Assembly: GCA_964520045.1 (NCBI GenBank)
Contig: CAZFMJ010000090.1
Location: forward strand, 1 to 9,220
DNA from: CAZFMJ01 sp964520045
Lineage (GTDB): Bacteria > Elusimicrobiota > Elusimicrobia > Elusimicrobiales > CAZFMJ01
Direction: 5' to 3'
Length of the DNA: 9,220 bases
Shown: positions 1 through 6,201 of the stretch, piece after piece
Layout of the letters: the number at the start of each line of letters is the position of its first letter
How positions within the stretch are numbered: the first letter of the stretch is position 1
The notes under the pieces: generated by a model
The model's database searches: none
Told to the model about the DNA's origin: nothing
The model's input: only the letters and a program-made list of their open reading frames with translations
Program-made: the position numbers and the translations under genes

Positions 1-1865
1 CGCCGTCGCAGACTTTCCTTTCTCTTTTGGCCGAAATTTCCGGCACCGCCGCGCAGAGGCTGGATTCCGCGGTGTCCGGAAGTCAGGTGGCGGTGCAGGA
101 TAAAACAGGCGGGAATTACTGGGATGGGTCGTCTTTCGCTTCCCCGTCCAGGGTATGGGGCGCGGCTTCCGGCGCCGAGCAATGGAGCTATGTCCCTTCC
201 GGGATACATTTTGAAAACGGCAGGATTTATGAGATTACGGCCAGGGCAAGCGACAGCGCCGGAAATTATTCTGCGGTTTACGCCACCGCCGCCTTCATCT
301 TTGACTCTTCCGCTCCCGCCGGGGGGATAATTTCTCCGCAGAACGGAGCTCAAGCGGTTTCCTTTGAAAGTATTTCCGGCACGGCCGCGGATGCGGGTCC
401 CAATTCGGGCATTTCGCTCGTTGAAATAGGCGTTCAGCGCATAAGCGACGGAAAATGGTGGAATTTCTTTGCGCAGGCATGGTCTGTCCCTGTATTTTCC
501 ACCGCTGTAGCAGGAACATCAGCATGGTATTATTCCCCGGATGCGGCGCTAAAAGGGAATCTGGCTTCAGGCGAAGCATACCGCATATCCGTAAGTCCGT
601 CGGACGCGGCTTATCCTCCGAATTCCGCCGTTATGGGCGTTTATGCTTCCACTTTCACATTTCTGGATATAATTCCGCCCGCGGCCGTATCGGATTTGAC
701 GGCGCATAGCGGCAATCTGCCCGGCACGATAGGGCTGTCATGGAGAGCTACGGGAGACGACGGCTTGTCGGGAATGATTCTGGTAGGGGAATATAGGGTA
801 AATTATTCCACTTTTCCGGAGGCGTATTTCAGCACAGCCGGCGCTCAGGTTATGATATCCACCGGCATGGTTATGCCGGACGAAACTCACGGGCTGATGA
901 TAGACAGTCTGGCTCCGGGGGTGACCTATTATTTAAAAATCTGGCTTAGGGACGACGCCTCCAATTGGTCGGCCGCTTCAAATATCGCAGCCGTTGAGTC
1001 CTGCGGCGATCTGCCCTTCAAAATAATCGGACATATCAGGAAATCATCAGGCGAAGGGATAACGGGCGTTCTTGTCGAGGCTTATGACTCAGGGGGATCT
1101 TTACGGTCAAGCGCTTATACCGTGGCCGATGAAAGCGGGAGCTATTCGCTGGACGGCCTGCCCGCCGGGCTTTACAAAATACAGGCAAGCTGGATAGTCA
1201 ATGATATCCTAAGCAGCGTGGCGAAAGATTCTGTCGCCATGGGATTGGCCGGCGTGGATTTTGATTTGGAAATAGGATACAGTCTGGCGGCGATTTCAGG
1301 GCAGGTGCAGGGGCTGGGCGTTGCCGGAAAAACCTCAGCGCCTGCATCAGCGGGCGGGGACGCTTGCGTGGAGCTTTTTCAGAAAGGCAAAAGAATAGTT
1401 TCGGCCCGGCCTTCGCGGGAAGGCAGATTCTCCATACCCAATCTTCTTCCCGGAAAGTATTCGCTCAGGGCGTATAACGGCGCCGAGTATACGGGTTTTT
1501 TTAATGTTCTGCTCGAGGGCGGCGGAAGTTATGAAGTACGGCTTGCATGGGACGCTCTTGCGGAGAATAAAGTTTACGCGTTCCCCAATCCTGCGCGCGG
1601 GCAGGCGGTGATACGGTTTGAAACAAGTCTTTTTCCGGTCGAGAAGCAGGTCGTTATTTTTGATATCGCCGGCGCGCTTGTGGCAAAGATAAGCGATGAG
1701 CAGATAGTTTCTCCGCGTCCGGGCGAATATCAGGCGGTATGGGACTTGAGGAATTCAAAAGGGGAAAAAGCCGCTTCGGGAATATATCTTTTTGAGGTAA
1801 AGGTCAGATGTATTCCCTGCGGCCAAAGCGGCAGAGTGGTTAAGAAACTTGCGGTGATAAGATGA
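1..1865 (+). CDS. Modular secreted/surface protein, C-terminal part (Ig-like, Fn3, regulatory-like domains, T9SS/FlgD-type C-terminus)
   Basis: The reading frame (codons from position 3) is open through the left edge, so the N-terminus and any signal peptide are missing; the TTG at 27 is an internal Leu codon, not a credible start. Visible domains: two related bacterial Ig-like units, each with an ISGTA motif (about 36 and 372) and an aromatic stretch (NYWDGSSF; GKWWNFF); a fibronectin III domain at about 675-1000 (PPAAVSDLTAHSG, then GVTYYLKIWLRDDASNWS); two carboxypeptidase-regulatory-like sandwiches at about 1017-1280 (SGSYSLDGLPAGLYKIQ) and 1285-1545 (REGRFSIPNLLPGKYSLRAY); and a C-terminal domain from about 1565 with YAFPNPARG, VVIFDIAGALV, VWDLRNSKGEKAASGIYLFE and terminal VVKKLAVIR. 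That last pattern is shared by FlgD-type Ig domains and type IX secretion sorting domains. The likely role is an extracellular or surface-anchored binding protein; the ligand is unknown. An inverted-repeat element begins straight after the stop. Domain classes are fairly sure, function is not. Confidence 0.85.
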   Translation, partial: PSQTFLSLLAEISGTAAQRLDSAVSGSQVAVQDKTGGNYWDGSSFASPSRVWGAASGAEQWSYVPSGIHFENGRIYEITARASDSAGNYSAVYATAAFIFDSSAPAGGIISPQNGAQAVSFESISGTAADAGPNSGISLVEIGVQRISDGKWWNFFAQAWSVPVFSTAVAGTSAWYYSPDAALKGNLASGEAYRISVSPSDAAYPPNSAVMGVYASTFTFLDIIPPAAVSDLTAHSGNLPGTIGLSWRATGDDGLSGMILVGEYRVNYSTFPEAYFSTAGAQVMISTGMVMPDETHGLMIDSLAPGVTYYLKIWLRDDASNWSAASNIAAVESCGDLPFKIIGHIRKSSGEGITGVLVEAYDSGGSLRSSAYTVADESGSYSLDGLPAGLYKIQASWIVNDILSSVAKDSVAMGLAGVDFDLEIGYSLAAISGQVQGLGVAGKTSAPASAGGDACVELFQKGKRIVSARPSREGRFSIPNLLPGKYSLRAYNGAEYTGFFNVLLEGGGSYEVRLAWDALAENKVYAFPNPARGQAVIRFETSLFPVEKQVVIFDIAGALVAKISDEQIVSPRPGEYQAVWDLRNSKGEKAASGIYLFEVKVRCIPCGQSGRVVKKLAVIR

Positions 1866-1868
1866 GAA

Positions 1869-2011
1869 GAAGGTAGACGGGAGATGGTAGATGGTAGACG
1901 GAAAAAGAGAACAGAAACAGGGGAAAGAGGATGAATATGGAAGACAGGAAAGGGTTTGGTTTCTTCTATGCTGTTTCACCTTTTACCCTCTACCGTCTCC
2001 CATTTACCATC
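1869..2011. repeat. Inverted pair of GGTAGAY heptamer arrays filling the first intergenic gap
   Basis: Left arm: four contiguous 7-bp units at 1872-1899 (consensus GGTAGAY; the second unit is GGGAGAT), starting 6 nt after the stop codon. Right arm: four units on the opposite strand at 1981-2008, again with GGGAGAY as the second unit, ending just before the ribosome binding site of the next gene. Aligning 1869-1901 with the reverse complement of 1979-2011 gives 26 of 33 identical positions, and three more would be G-U pairs in RNA. The spacer is 77 nt. Possible roles are a miniature palindromic element, an RNA hairpin at a 3' end, or a translational control structure. I do not recognise it as a named repeat family. 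Confidence 0.8.
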
Positions 2012-2016
2012 TTTTT

Positions 2017-2023
2017 AGGAGAG
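2017..2023 (+). promoter_or_regulatory. Ribosome binding site that fixes the start at 2029
   Basis: AGGAGAG lies 5 nt upstream of the ATG at 2029, and that ATG opens directly into a signal peptide (MKFMTFFVLF). The same frame stays open back to an ATG at 1891, but those 46 extra codons translate the heptamer repeat element and its spacer, so the longer start is rejected. Confidence 0.85.
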
Positions 2024-2028
2024 TGATT

Positions 2029-3810
2029 ATGAAATTTATGACATTTTTTGTTTTGTTCTCGGTTTTTCAGGGATTTTTCAGCCAATGCGCTCAGGCCGGG
2101 AATTTGACCGCGCAGGGAATTTATGTCGCTGACATGTCCGGCCTTCCCAGAACCGCGTTCTCCAACAGCGAAAGAATTGTTTTGCGCCAGAGCGTTTACA
2201 ACCCGGTCTCAAGCAAAAATAAAGTCAATTTTAAATTCACGATATATGATCCGCGCAATACTTCGGTGTTTATACATTCGGGAAATGCCGCTCCCGGAAG
2301 CATAGGCCAGGCGCAGTCGCAGGTGGCCGGAACCCCGATATCGCAGTTTTACACCACCCCCGGTTATTATAAGCTTGCGGCGGAAGCCGAGCTTGACGGG
2401 GAAATACTGAGGCAGGAAATAAGTTTTATGGCCTCTTCGCCGAATATAATACTTACGTATCCGCCTAACGGCGCCAGAAATCTTGCGGACAAACCGCTTG
2501 TGTTCAGATGGACGGCAAGCGGGGCCACCAGATACAAGGTAACCGTGGGCAATGACAGCTCTTTTTATAATTCCGTATTTTCGCAGGAAAGCAGCGGAGA
2601 GAGTTATCTTAACTATCCTGAAATCGTGTCCGATCCGCGGCAGAATCTGGTTTCAGGCCAGGTTTACTACTGGAAAGTCGAAGGTCTTGATTCTGCCGGA
2701 AATAAGGTGGCTGAAAGCGGAGTCCCTTTCAGTTTCTCGGTGCAGCCGCAGGCGGCTTCGCAGTCAAGGAATATCGCCGTGGTGTTTTTGGACGTCGATT
2801 CGCAGACGATCGATTTCAGCAGGCCCGTTCCGTTCAGAACGCTGATAAAAAATCAGGGCACGACGAGCGAAAGCAATATTTCGGCAAGGTTCAGCCTGGG
2901 AGGCATGCCCGCCTCAGGCTCGCCCGTCCTTATTCCCGCCCTTGGTCCGGGAGAGCAGAAGGATTTGTCTTTTACGGCGTTCCTTCCTCAGGATCAGCAG
3001 GAAGGGCTGGCCGTAGTCTGTATTGATGTTTTTGACGACAATGTTTCCGACAACTGTAAAAGCAGGCTTGTTTCGCGCAAAGCATCCATAACGGGAGGCG
3101 CGGCCGGCGCGGGCAGAACATTAAGCCCGCAGGAACTTTGGGAAATATTAAAAAAACGTCTCGGCGCGGATGCCGCCGATGCTTTGGCCGGCTATGACTT
3201 AAGTTCGCTTACATGCGACGGGTGTCAGGGAAGCGAGCTTAACGATTTGATAATTTCTCTTCTTTCCGGGGATTCGCAGATAGCGTGGTCGAATCTGCCT
3301 CAGCTTAAAGAAGTTCCGGGGCAGACAGGCGGCGGCATTCCGGGAATTTCTCAGGCGTTTCAATCCGCCGCCGAGCCGGAAACCGGAGCCGGTTCGTTCC
3401 TGCTTTCGCTGGATGTTCCCGATTCGCCGCCCGTGGCCGTTAAAAAAAAGGGGGAAATGCTGGATGAATGGTACGGCATGACTATGGCGTTTCCTTCCAA
3501 GAACGTAAGAACCATGATCATAAACAATCAAAAGGAATGGAAGAAGCTGTGGGCGATAATAGCGAAAGACGAAGCGCCGGGCATTGATTTTAAAAAATTC
3601 ATGGTGCTGGGGCTTGTGGCGGGCAGGAACGAGAACGCCGTGGAGATCAAGATTCTGGAAGTCCAGCCCCTGGCGTCAAAAGTCATGGCAAGGTATTACG
3701 TGATAGAAGCTCCCCAGACCCATGAATTGAAAGGCCAGGCTTACAGGCTTAAGCTGGTTGAGCTAAACGATAAAGAAGTGGAGTTTAAAAAGCTTAATCC
3801 TGAAGAATGA
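2029..3810 (+). CDS. Secreted multidomain protein with CARDB domain and PrcB-like C-terminal domain
   Basis: 593 residues. Residues 1-23 form a signal peptide ending SQCAQA before Gly24. An N-terminal beta-rich region (about 24-138) resembles surface Ig-like sandwiches. Residues about 140-243 are Fn3/Ig-like (LTYPPNGARNLADKPLVFRW; QVYYWKVEGLDSAGN). Residues 247-350 resemble CARDB, a cell-adhesion-related beta-sandwich (RNIAVVFLDVDSQTID; LIKNQGTTSESN; LGPGEQKDLSF; CIDVFDDN). A helical linker follows (LSPQELWEILKKRL at 365, then CDGC at 396-399). The last 100 residues (NNQKEWKKLW from about 499, then DFKKFMVLGLVAGRNENAVEIKI) resemble the PrcB C-terminal domain, named for a subunit of a surface protease complex; this match is from memory and moderate. 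The protein is probably periplasmic or surface-exposed. An A8G5 run at 3442-3454 lies in the linker before the PrcB-like domain. Exact function is unknown. Confidence 0.85.
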   Translation: MKFMTFFVLFSVFQGFFSQCAQAGNLTAQGIYVADMSGLPRTAFSNSERIVLRQSVYNPVSSKNKVNFKFTIYDPRNTSVFIHSGNAAPGSIGQAQSQVAGTPISQFYTTPGYYKLAAEAELDGEILRQEISFMASSPNIILTYPPNGARNLADKPLVFRWTASGATRYKVTVGNDSSFYNSVFSQESSGESYLNYPEIVSDPRQNLVSGQVYYWKVEGLDSAGNKVAESGVPFSFSVQPQAASQSRNIAVVFLDVDSQTIDFSRPVPFRTLIKNQGTTSESNISARFSLGGMPASGSPVLIPALGPGEQKDLSFTAFLPQDQQEGLAVVCIDVFDDNVSDNCKSRLVSRKASITGGAAGAGRTLSPQELWEILKKRLGADAADALAGYDLSSLTCDGCQGSELNDLIISLLSGDSQIAWSNLPQLKEVPGQTGGGIPGISQAFQSAAEPETGAGSFLLSLDVPDSPPVAVKKKGEMLDEWYGMTMAFPSKNVRTMIINNQKEWKKLWAIIAKDEAPGIDFKKFMVLGLVAGRNENAVEIKILEVQPLASKVMARYYVIEAPQTHELKGQAYRLKLVELNDKEVEFKKLNPEE

Positions 3811-3818
3811 ATAAAGAA

Positions 3819-3860
3819 GGTAGATGGTAGAAGGGAGACGGTAGACGGGAGATGGAAGAA
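3819..3860 (+). repeat. Six-unit GGTAGAY heptamer array after the CARDB/PrcB-like gene
   Basis: Six uninterrupted 7-bp units begin 8 nt after the stop codon at 3808-3810, alternating GGTAGAH and GGGAGAY forms and ending with GGAAGAA. It is the longest array in the window. Unlike the gaps before 2029 and 6202, no inverted partner array is found before the next gene; that space is taken by a different GC-rich hairpin region. It may be a half element or one arm left after partial deletion. Confidence 0.8.
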
Positions 3861-3877
3861 GCAGCAGTATTTAAGAA

Positions 3878-3985
3878 GGCGGTCAGTTATCGGCGGCCAA
3901 TGCCGCCAGTCGAAACTGAAAACTAGCAGCTTGGAATTAGCATGGCGACCGAAATCTGGAGGCTGAAAACCGGTAAAGTTCAGTC
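3878..3985 (+). promoter_or_regulatory. Possible structured leader upstream of the FecR-domain gene
   Basis: Complementary segments: a 6-bp perfect hairpin GGCGGC/GCCGCC (3892-3897 with 3902-3907, loop CAAT), flanked by AGTT/AACT (3885-3888 with 3914-3917) and an outer pair CGGTC/GACCG (3880-3884 with 3947-3951). A later segment, CGGT at 3971-3974, could pair instead with ACCG at 3948-3951, giving two mutually exclusive folds. A run of ten A (3986-3995) then leads into the ribosome binding site. It could be a cis-regulatory RNA or just decayed palindromic sequence. No known riboswitch core could be identified. Confidence 0.3.
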
Positions 3986-4006
3986 AAAAAAAAAAGGAGA
4001 AAGTAA

Positions 4007-4756
4007 ATGAAAATGAAAATGATGCAGTGCGCGGCTGTAGCGGTGTGTTTTGCGTTTATAGCCGCTCTAACCGCAGCAGTCCCCTCAACTGCGCAGTCTG
4101 CGCAAAAAACTGCCGCGATAGTCACGTTCGTAAAAGGCAAAGTTGAGGTCAAGCGCGCAGGGAAGCAGGAGTTCGAGGAATTGACGGCCAGCAGTATGCT
4201 TTACGAGCGCGATGAAGTCAGGACCTCGGCTCAGGCGCAGGCCGCCCTGGCGCTTACGGGAGGCGCTGAAGTACGGCTTAATGAGAACTCGCATTTTAAG
4301 GTTCCTTCCGGCAAGAAGCGGGGAGAGGAAGTCAACCTGAGCATGGGGCAGATATGGACGAGGATGCTCCACAAAATGGCCAAGCTTAAGGTCCGCACGC
4401 CGACCGCCGTAGCCGCGGTCAGAGGGACCGAGGCTGATATCGAGACGCGGGAAATAATGACGGTCAAGGTGTATGAGGGGCATGTAGACCTCAGCAACAG
4501 CAAAGGAACGCAGTCTCTTAAAGCCGGACAAATGAGCCAGGTCTCCGGAGCCGGCGCGGCGCCTTCTCCTGCAAGAGACATGCAGCCCGGCGAAAAAGGC
4601 ACATGGCAGGAAGGCATAACGATTGAGAATGTCAACGAGTTTGTTGATAAGCTCAACGCCGCCTCGGGGATAAAGGGTAAAAAGACGCTTGAGCTGGACA
4701 TAAAAAAAGAGGGAGGGGAAAGTAAAAAAGTAAAAGTCGAACTGGATAAAAAATAA
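4007..4756 (+). CDS. Secreted FecR-domain protein
   Basis: 249 residues. The start is supported by AGGAGA at 3995-4000, 6 nt before the ATG. An N-terminal signal peptide (residues 1 to about 32, hydrophobic AAVAVCFAFIAALTAAV, small residues before cleavage near STAQSA) is followed by a FecR-type domain at about 37-175: IVTFVKGKVEVKR, then GAEVRLNENSHFKV, then the family hallmark VRTPTAVAAVRGTEADI at 129-145 and VKVYEGHVDLS. In classical FecR the periplasmic domain relays a signal to an anti-sigma segment across the membrane. This protein has no N-terminal cytoplasmic domain, no later transmembrane helix and no sigma-factor gene beside it, so it is more likely a stand-alone periplasmic or envelope beta-domain protein. 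The C-terminal 45 residues are lysine/glutamate-rich. It sits directly upstream of the PorV-like gene, separated by a palindrome, which suggests an envelope role; partner and ligand are unknown. Confidence 0.9.
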   Translation: MKMKMMQCAAVAVCFAFIAALTAAVPSTAQSAQKTAAIVTFVKGKVEVKRAGKQEFEELTASSMLYERDEVRTSAQAQAALALTGGAEVRLNENSHFKVPSGKKRGEEVNLSMGQIWTRMLHKMAKLKVRTPTAVAAVRGTEADIETREIMTVKVYEGHVDLSNSKGTQSLKAGQMSQVSGAGAAPSPARDMQPGEKGTWQEGITIENVNEFVDKLNAASGIKGKKTLELDIKKEGGESKKVKVELDKK

Positions 4757-4780
4757 ATCGGAATGTAATTGCCTGCCCAC

Positions 4781-4815
4781 TCCCTTCCCTCTCCCTCAGA
4801 GGGGGAGGGAAGGGA
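4781..4815. repeat. Near-perfect C/T-G/A palindrome downstream of the FecR-domain gene
   Basis: A 17-nt polypyrimidine arm (4781-4797) is followed, after one base, by a 17-nt polypurine arm (4799-4815) complementary at every position but one, and that one would be a G-U pair in RNA. It starts 24 nt after the stop codon. The position suits a 3'-end hairpin, but the following bases are G-rich (cggggggc), not a T-tract, so a standard factor-independent terminator is doubtful. A dispersed palindromic (REP-like) repeat is equally possible. Confidence 0.7.
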
Positions 4816-4907
4816 CGGGGGGCTTTCCGAAGGATCTGAGCAGCCGGCAGAAAGACGGATTTGCACTTGGAGCTGGAATTTTAAGTTAAGGATTTTTCAT
4901 CTGAGTT

Positions 4908-4950
4908 GTGTGTTTTGAGTTTTGAATTTAGGATTTTGAGTTTTACGCTT
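4908..4950 (+). repeat. T-rich dispersed repeat, copy 1
   Basis: A 43-nt T-rich segment with internal TTTTGAGTTTTGA and TTTAGGATTTTGAGTTTT wording. It aligns over its whole length, with a few substitutions and small gaps, to 6039-6082 in the gap before the last gene. It ends about 10 nt upstream of the GGGAGG ribosome binding site of the PorV-like gene. No promoter hexamers could be defended inside it. Confidence 0.55.
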
Positions 4951-4970
4951 TTTGCGGTCAGGGAGGACTT

Positions 4971-5945
4971 ATGAAAATTTACGGCAAATTTAAATTGTTT
5001 TTATCAATGGCCGCCGGTCTGATTTTATGGTCCGGCTCGTTGTTTTGTTATGCCGCGGGCCCCGGCACTTCTTCCGCAACGTTTCTTAAGCTTGGTTTCG
5101 GCGCAAGGCCTCTTGCCATGGGCGAGACTTATGTCGCGCTTGCGGACGATGTCTCAATGCTTCACTATAATCCGGCCGGGCTGGCCATGGGTACCGCGGA
5201 GCGCAAAGGATACCAGCTGCTTGTTTCTCATGCGCTCCACATACAAGACATCAGCCTTTCCCAGATAGGGCTTCTGCACAAGGGGTTCGGCCTTTCTTTA
5301 ACTTATCTATCGGTAGGCGGCATTGAGGCGCGCACTTCGGACACCGCTGTTCCCGAAAGCATGTTTTCAGCTTCTGATTTTGCATTCGGAGCAAGCTATG
5401 GAAGAATGATCTCCGGTTTGGGGGTCGGCATTAGCGGCCGCATAGTGCGCCAGAGCATAAGAAATCAGAGCGCCGGAGCCTTTTCGGCTGACGCCGGAGT
5501 TCTATACAGATTTTCCGGCTGGCCTGTTTCGGCAGGGGCAAGCCTGTGCAATGCGGGCACGAAAATAAAATTTGACGAGGAAGGCTATCCGCTCCCGTTT
5601 GTTATCCGGGCCGGAGCGGCTGTGCACCTGCAGGGCGGGGTGCCGGCCGTAATAGGTCTTCAGGCTGATTTTCCGCGCGACTCATCCGTTATCTTCAGGG
5701 CTGGACTTGAGTATTTGGGATTCGGACCGTTTGCGCTGAGGGCCGGATATATGACCACTTCGGCTTCCAATAGGACCGCAGTGCTGGGCAAGAGCCTTGG
5801 AAGCGCTGTTTCGGGAATTTCCGAATTCTACGGGGCTTTTATGGGGATAGGATTTAAGTTTAAGACGGTGGGAGTAGATTATGCCCTGCTCCCGTACGGA
5901 GAATTGGGAAGCAGCCACAGATTTTCGCTGGGAGTCAAGTTCTAA
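4971..5945 (+). CDS. PorV/PorQ-like (UPF0164 family) outer-membrane beta-barrel protein
   Basis: 324 residues, a normal length for the family. The start is supported by GGGAGG at 4961-4966, 4 nt before the ATG. A signal peptide (residues 1-28, FLSMAAGLILWSGSLFCYA) precedes the family signature: GTSSATFLKLGFGARPLAMG from residue 32, then YVALADD and HYNPAGLA (65-72). The remainder is alternating amphipathic strands rich in Gly and aromatics, and the last residues (RFSLGVKF) end in Phe, the usual C-terminal signal of barrels inserted by the BAM machinery. PorV is the outer-membrane shuttle of the type IX secretion system that binds C-terminal sorting domains; many PorV/PorQ-like paralogues in other phyla have no assigned role. 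The protein ending at 1865 has a sorting-like C-terminus, so a functional link is conceivable, but no core type IX genes are visible here. Confidence 0.9.
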   Translation: MKIYGKFKLFLSMAAGLILWSGSLFCYAAGPGTSSATFLKLGFGARPLAMGETYVALADDVSMLHYNPAGLAMGTAERKGYQLLVSHALHIQDISLSQIGLLHKGFGLSLTYLSVGGIEARTSDTAVPESMFSASDFAFGASYGRMISGLGVGISGRIVRQSIRNQSAGAFSADAGVLYRFSGWPVSAGASLCNAGTKIKFDEEGYPLPFVIRAGAAVHLQGGVPAVIGLQADFPRDSSVIFRAGLEYLGFGPFALRAGYMTTSASNRTAVLGKSLGSAVSGISEFYGAFMGIGFKFKTVGVDYALLPYGELGSSHRFSLGVKF

Positions 5946-5950
5946 AAGAG

Positions 5951-6184
5951 GGTAGACGGGAGAAGGTAGACGGTAGACGGAAAAATAAAGAACGGGATTG
6001 GAAAACATGACGGGGAAGCGGATAGTAGATAGCGGAAAGTGTGGTTTTGAATTTTTAGTTTAGGATTTGGAGTTTTGAGCTTGCAGTTTTTGTGGCAGGA
6101 AAAATAGACAGACGAAAGAGGAAATTAGACGGGGAATCTTGGATGGTGGAGGGCCGTTTTACCTTCTACCGTCTCCCATCTACC
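5951..6184. repeat. Second inverted pair of GGTAGAY heptamer arrays, before the repeat-protein gene
   Basis: Left arm: four 7-bp units plus a degenerate fifth at 5951-5985, starting 5 nt after the stop codon. Right arm: four units on the opposite strand at 6157-6184, ending 7 nt before the GGGAGG ribosome binding site. In both arms the second unit from the outside is GGGAGA-type, as in the first gap; 23 of 28 arm positions are complementary, and mismatches fall mostly at the seventh base of each unit. The spacer is 171 nt and includes a copy of the T-rich repeat, so the arms are conserved while the interior differs from the element at 1869-2011. Confidence 0.8.
6039..6082 (+). repeat. T-rich dispersed repeat, copy 2
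   Basis: A 44-nt segment matching 4908-4950: GTGTG, then TTTTGA blocks, the shared TTTAGGATTT, GAGTTTT and a final GCTT. Here it lies inside the spacer of the heptamer inverted repeat, whereas the other copy stands alone, so the two repeat families appear independent. Confidence 0.55.
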
Positions 6185-6201
6185 TTCTTCTGGGAGGTCT
6201 T

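Noticed and set aside
1891..2028. In-frame upstream extension (46 codons) of the CARDB/PrcB-like gene
   Set aside because: It translates the heptamer repeat and its spacer; the ATG at 2029 has a good ribosome binding site and opens directly into a signal peptide.
1872..3860. Heptamer arrays as all-frame stop-codon backstops after genes
   Set aside because: Each unit contains TAG and a 7-bp period cycles frames, but the GGGAGA variants break the pattern, and for the genes ending at 1865 and 3810 no TAG falls in the coding frame.
3878..3985. Cyclic-di-GMP (GEMM-I) riboswitch upstream of the FecR-domain gene
   Set aside because: The conserved GACGCAAAGCC-type core is absent; only a vague resemblance in the 3' part (TTAGCATGGCGACCG) was seen.
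4085..4866. Two overlapping long open frames on the - strand opposite the FecR-domain gene
   Set aside because: The + strand frame has a clear FecR domain, signal peptide and ribosome binding site; the opposite frames show low-complexity or unrecognisable translations and run into the palindrome.
4861..4900. Sigma-70 promoter starting with TTGCAC at 4861
   Set aside because: No acceptable -10 hexamer lies at the right spacing, and the region overlaps T-rich repeat-like sequence.
1872..6184. CRISPR array
   Set aside because: The repeats are 7 bp and contiguous, without unique spacers of regular length, and no cas gene is present.
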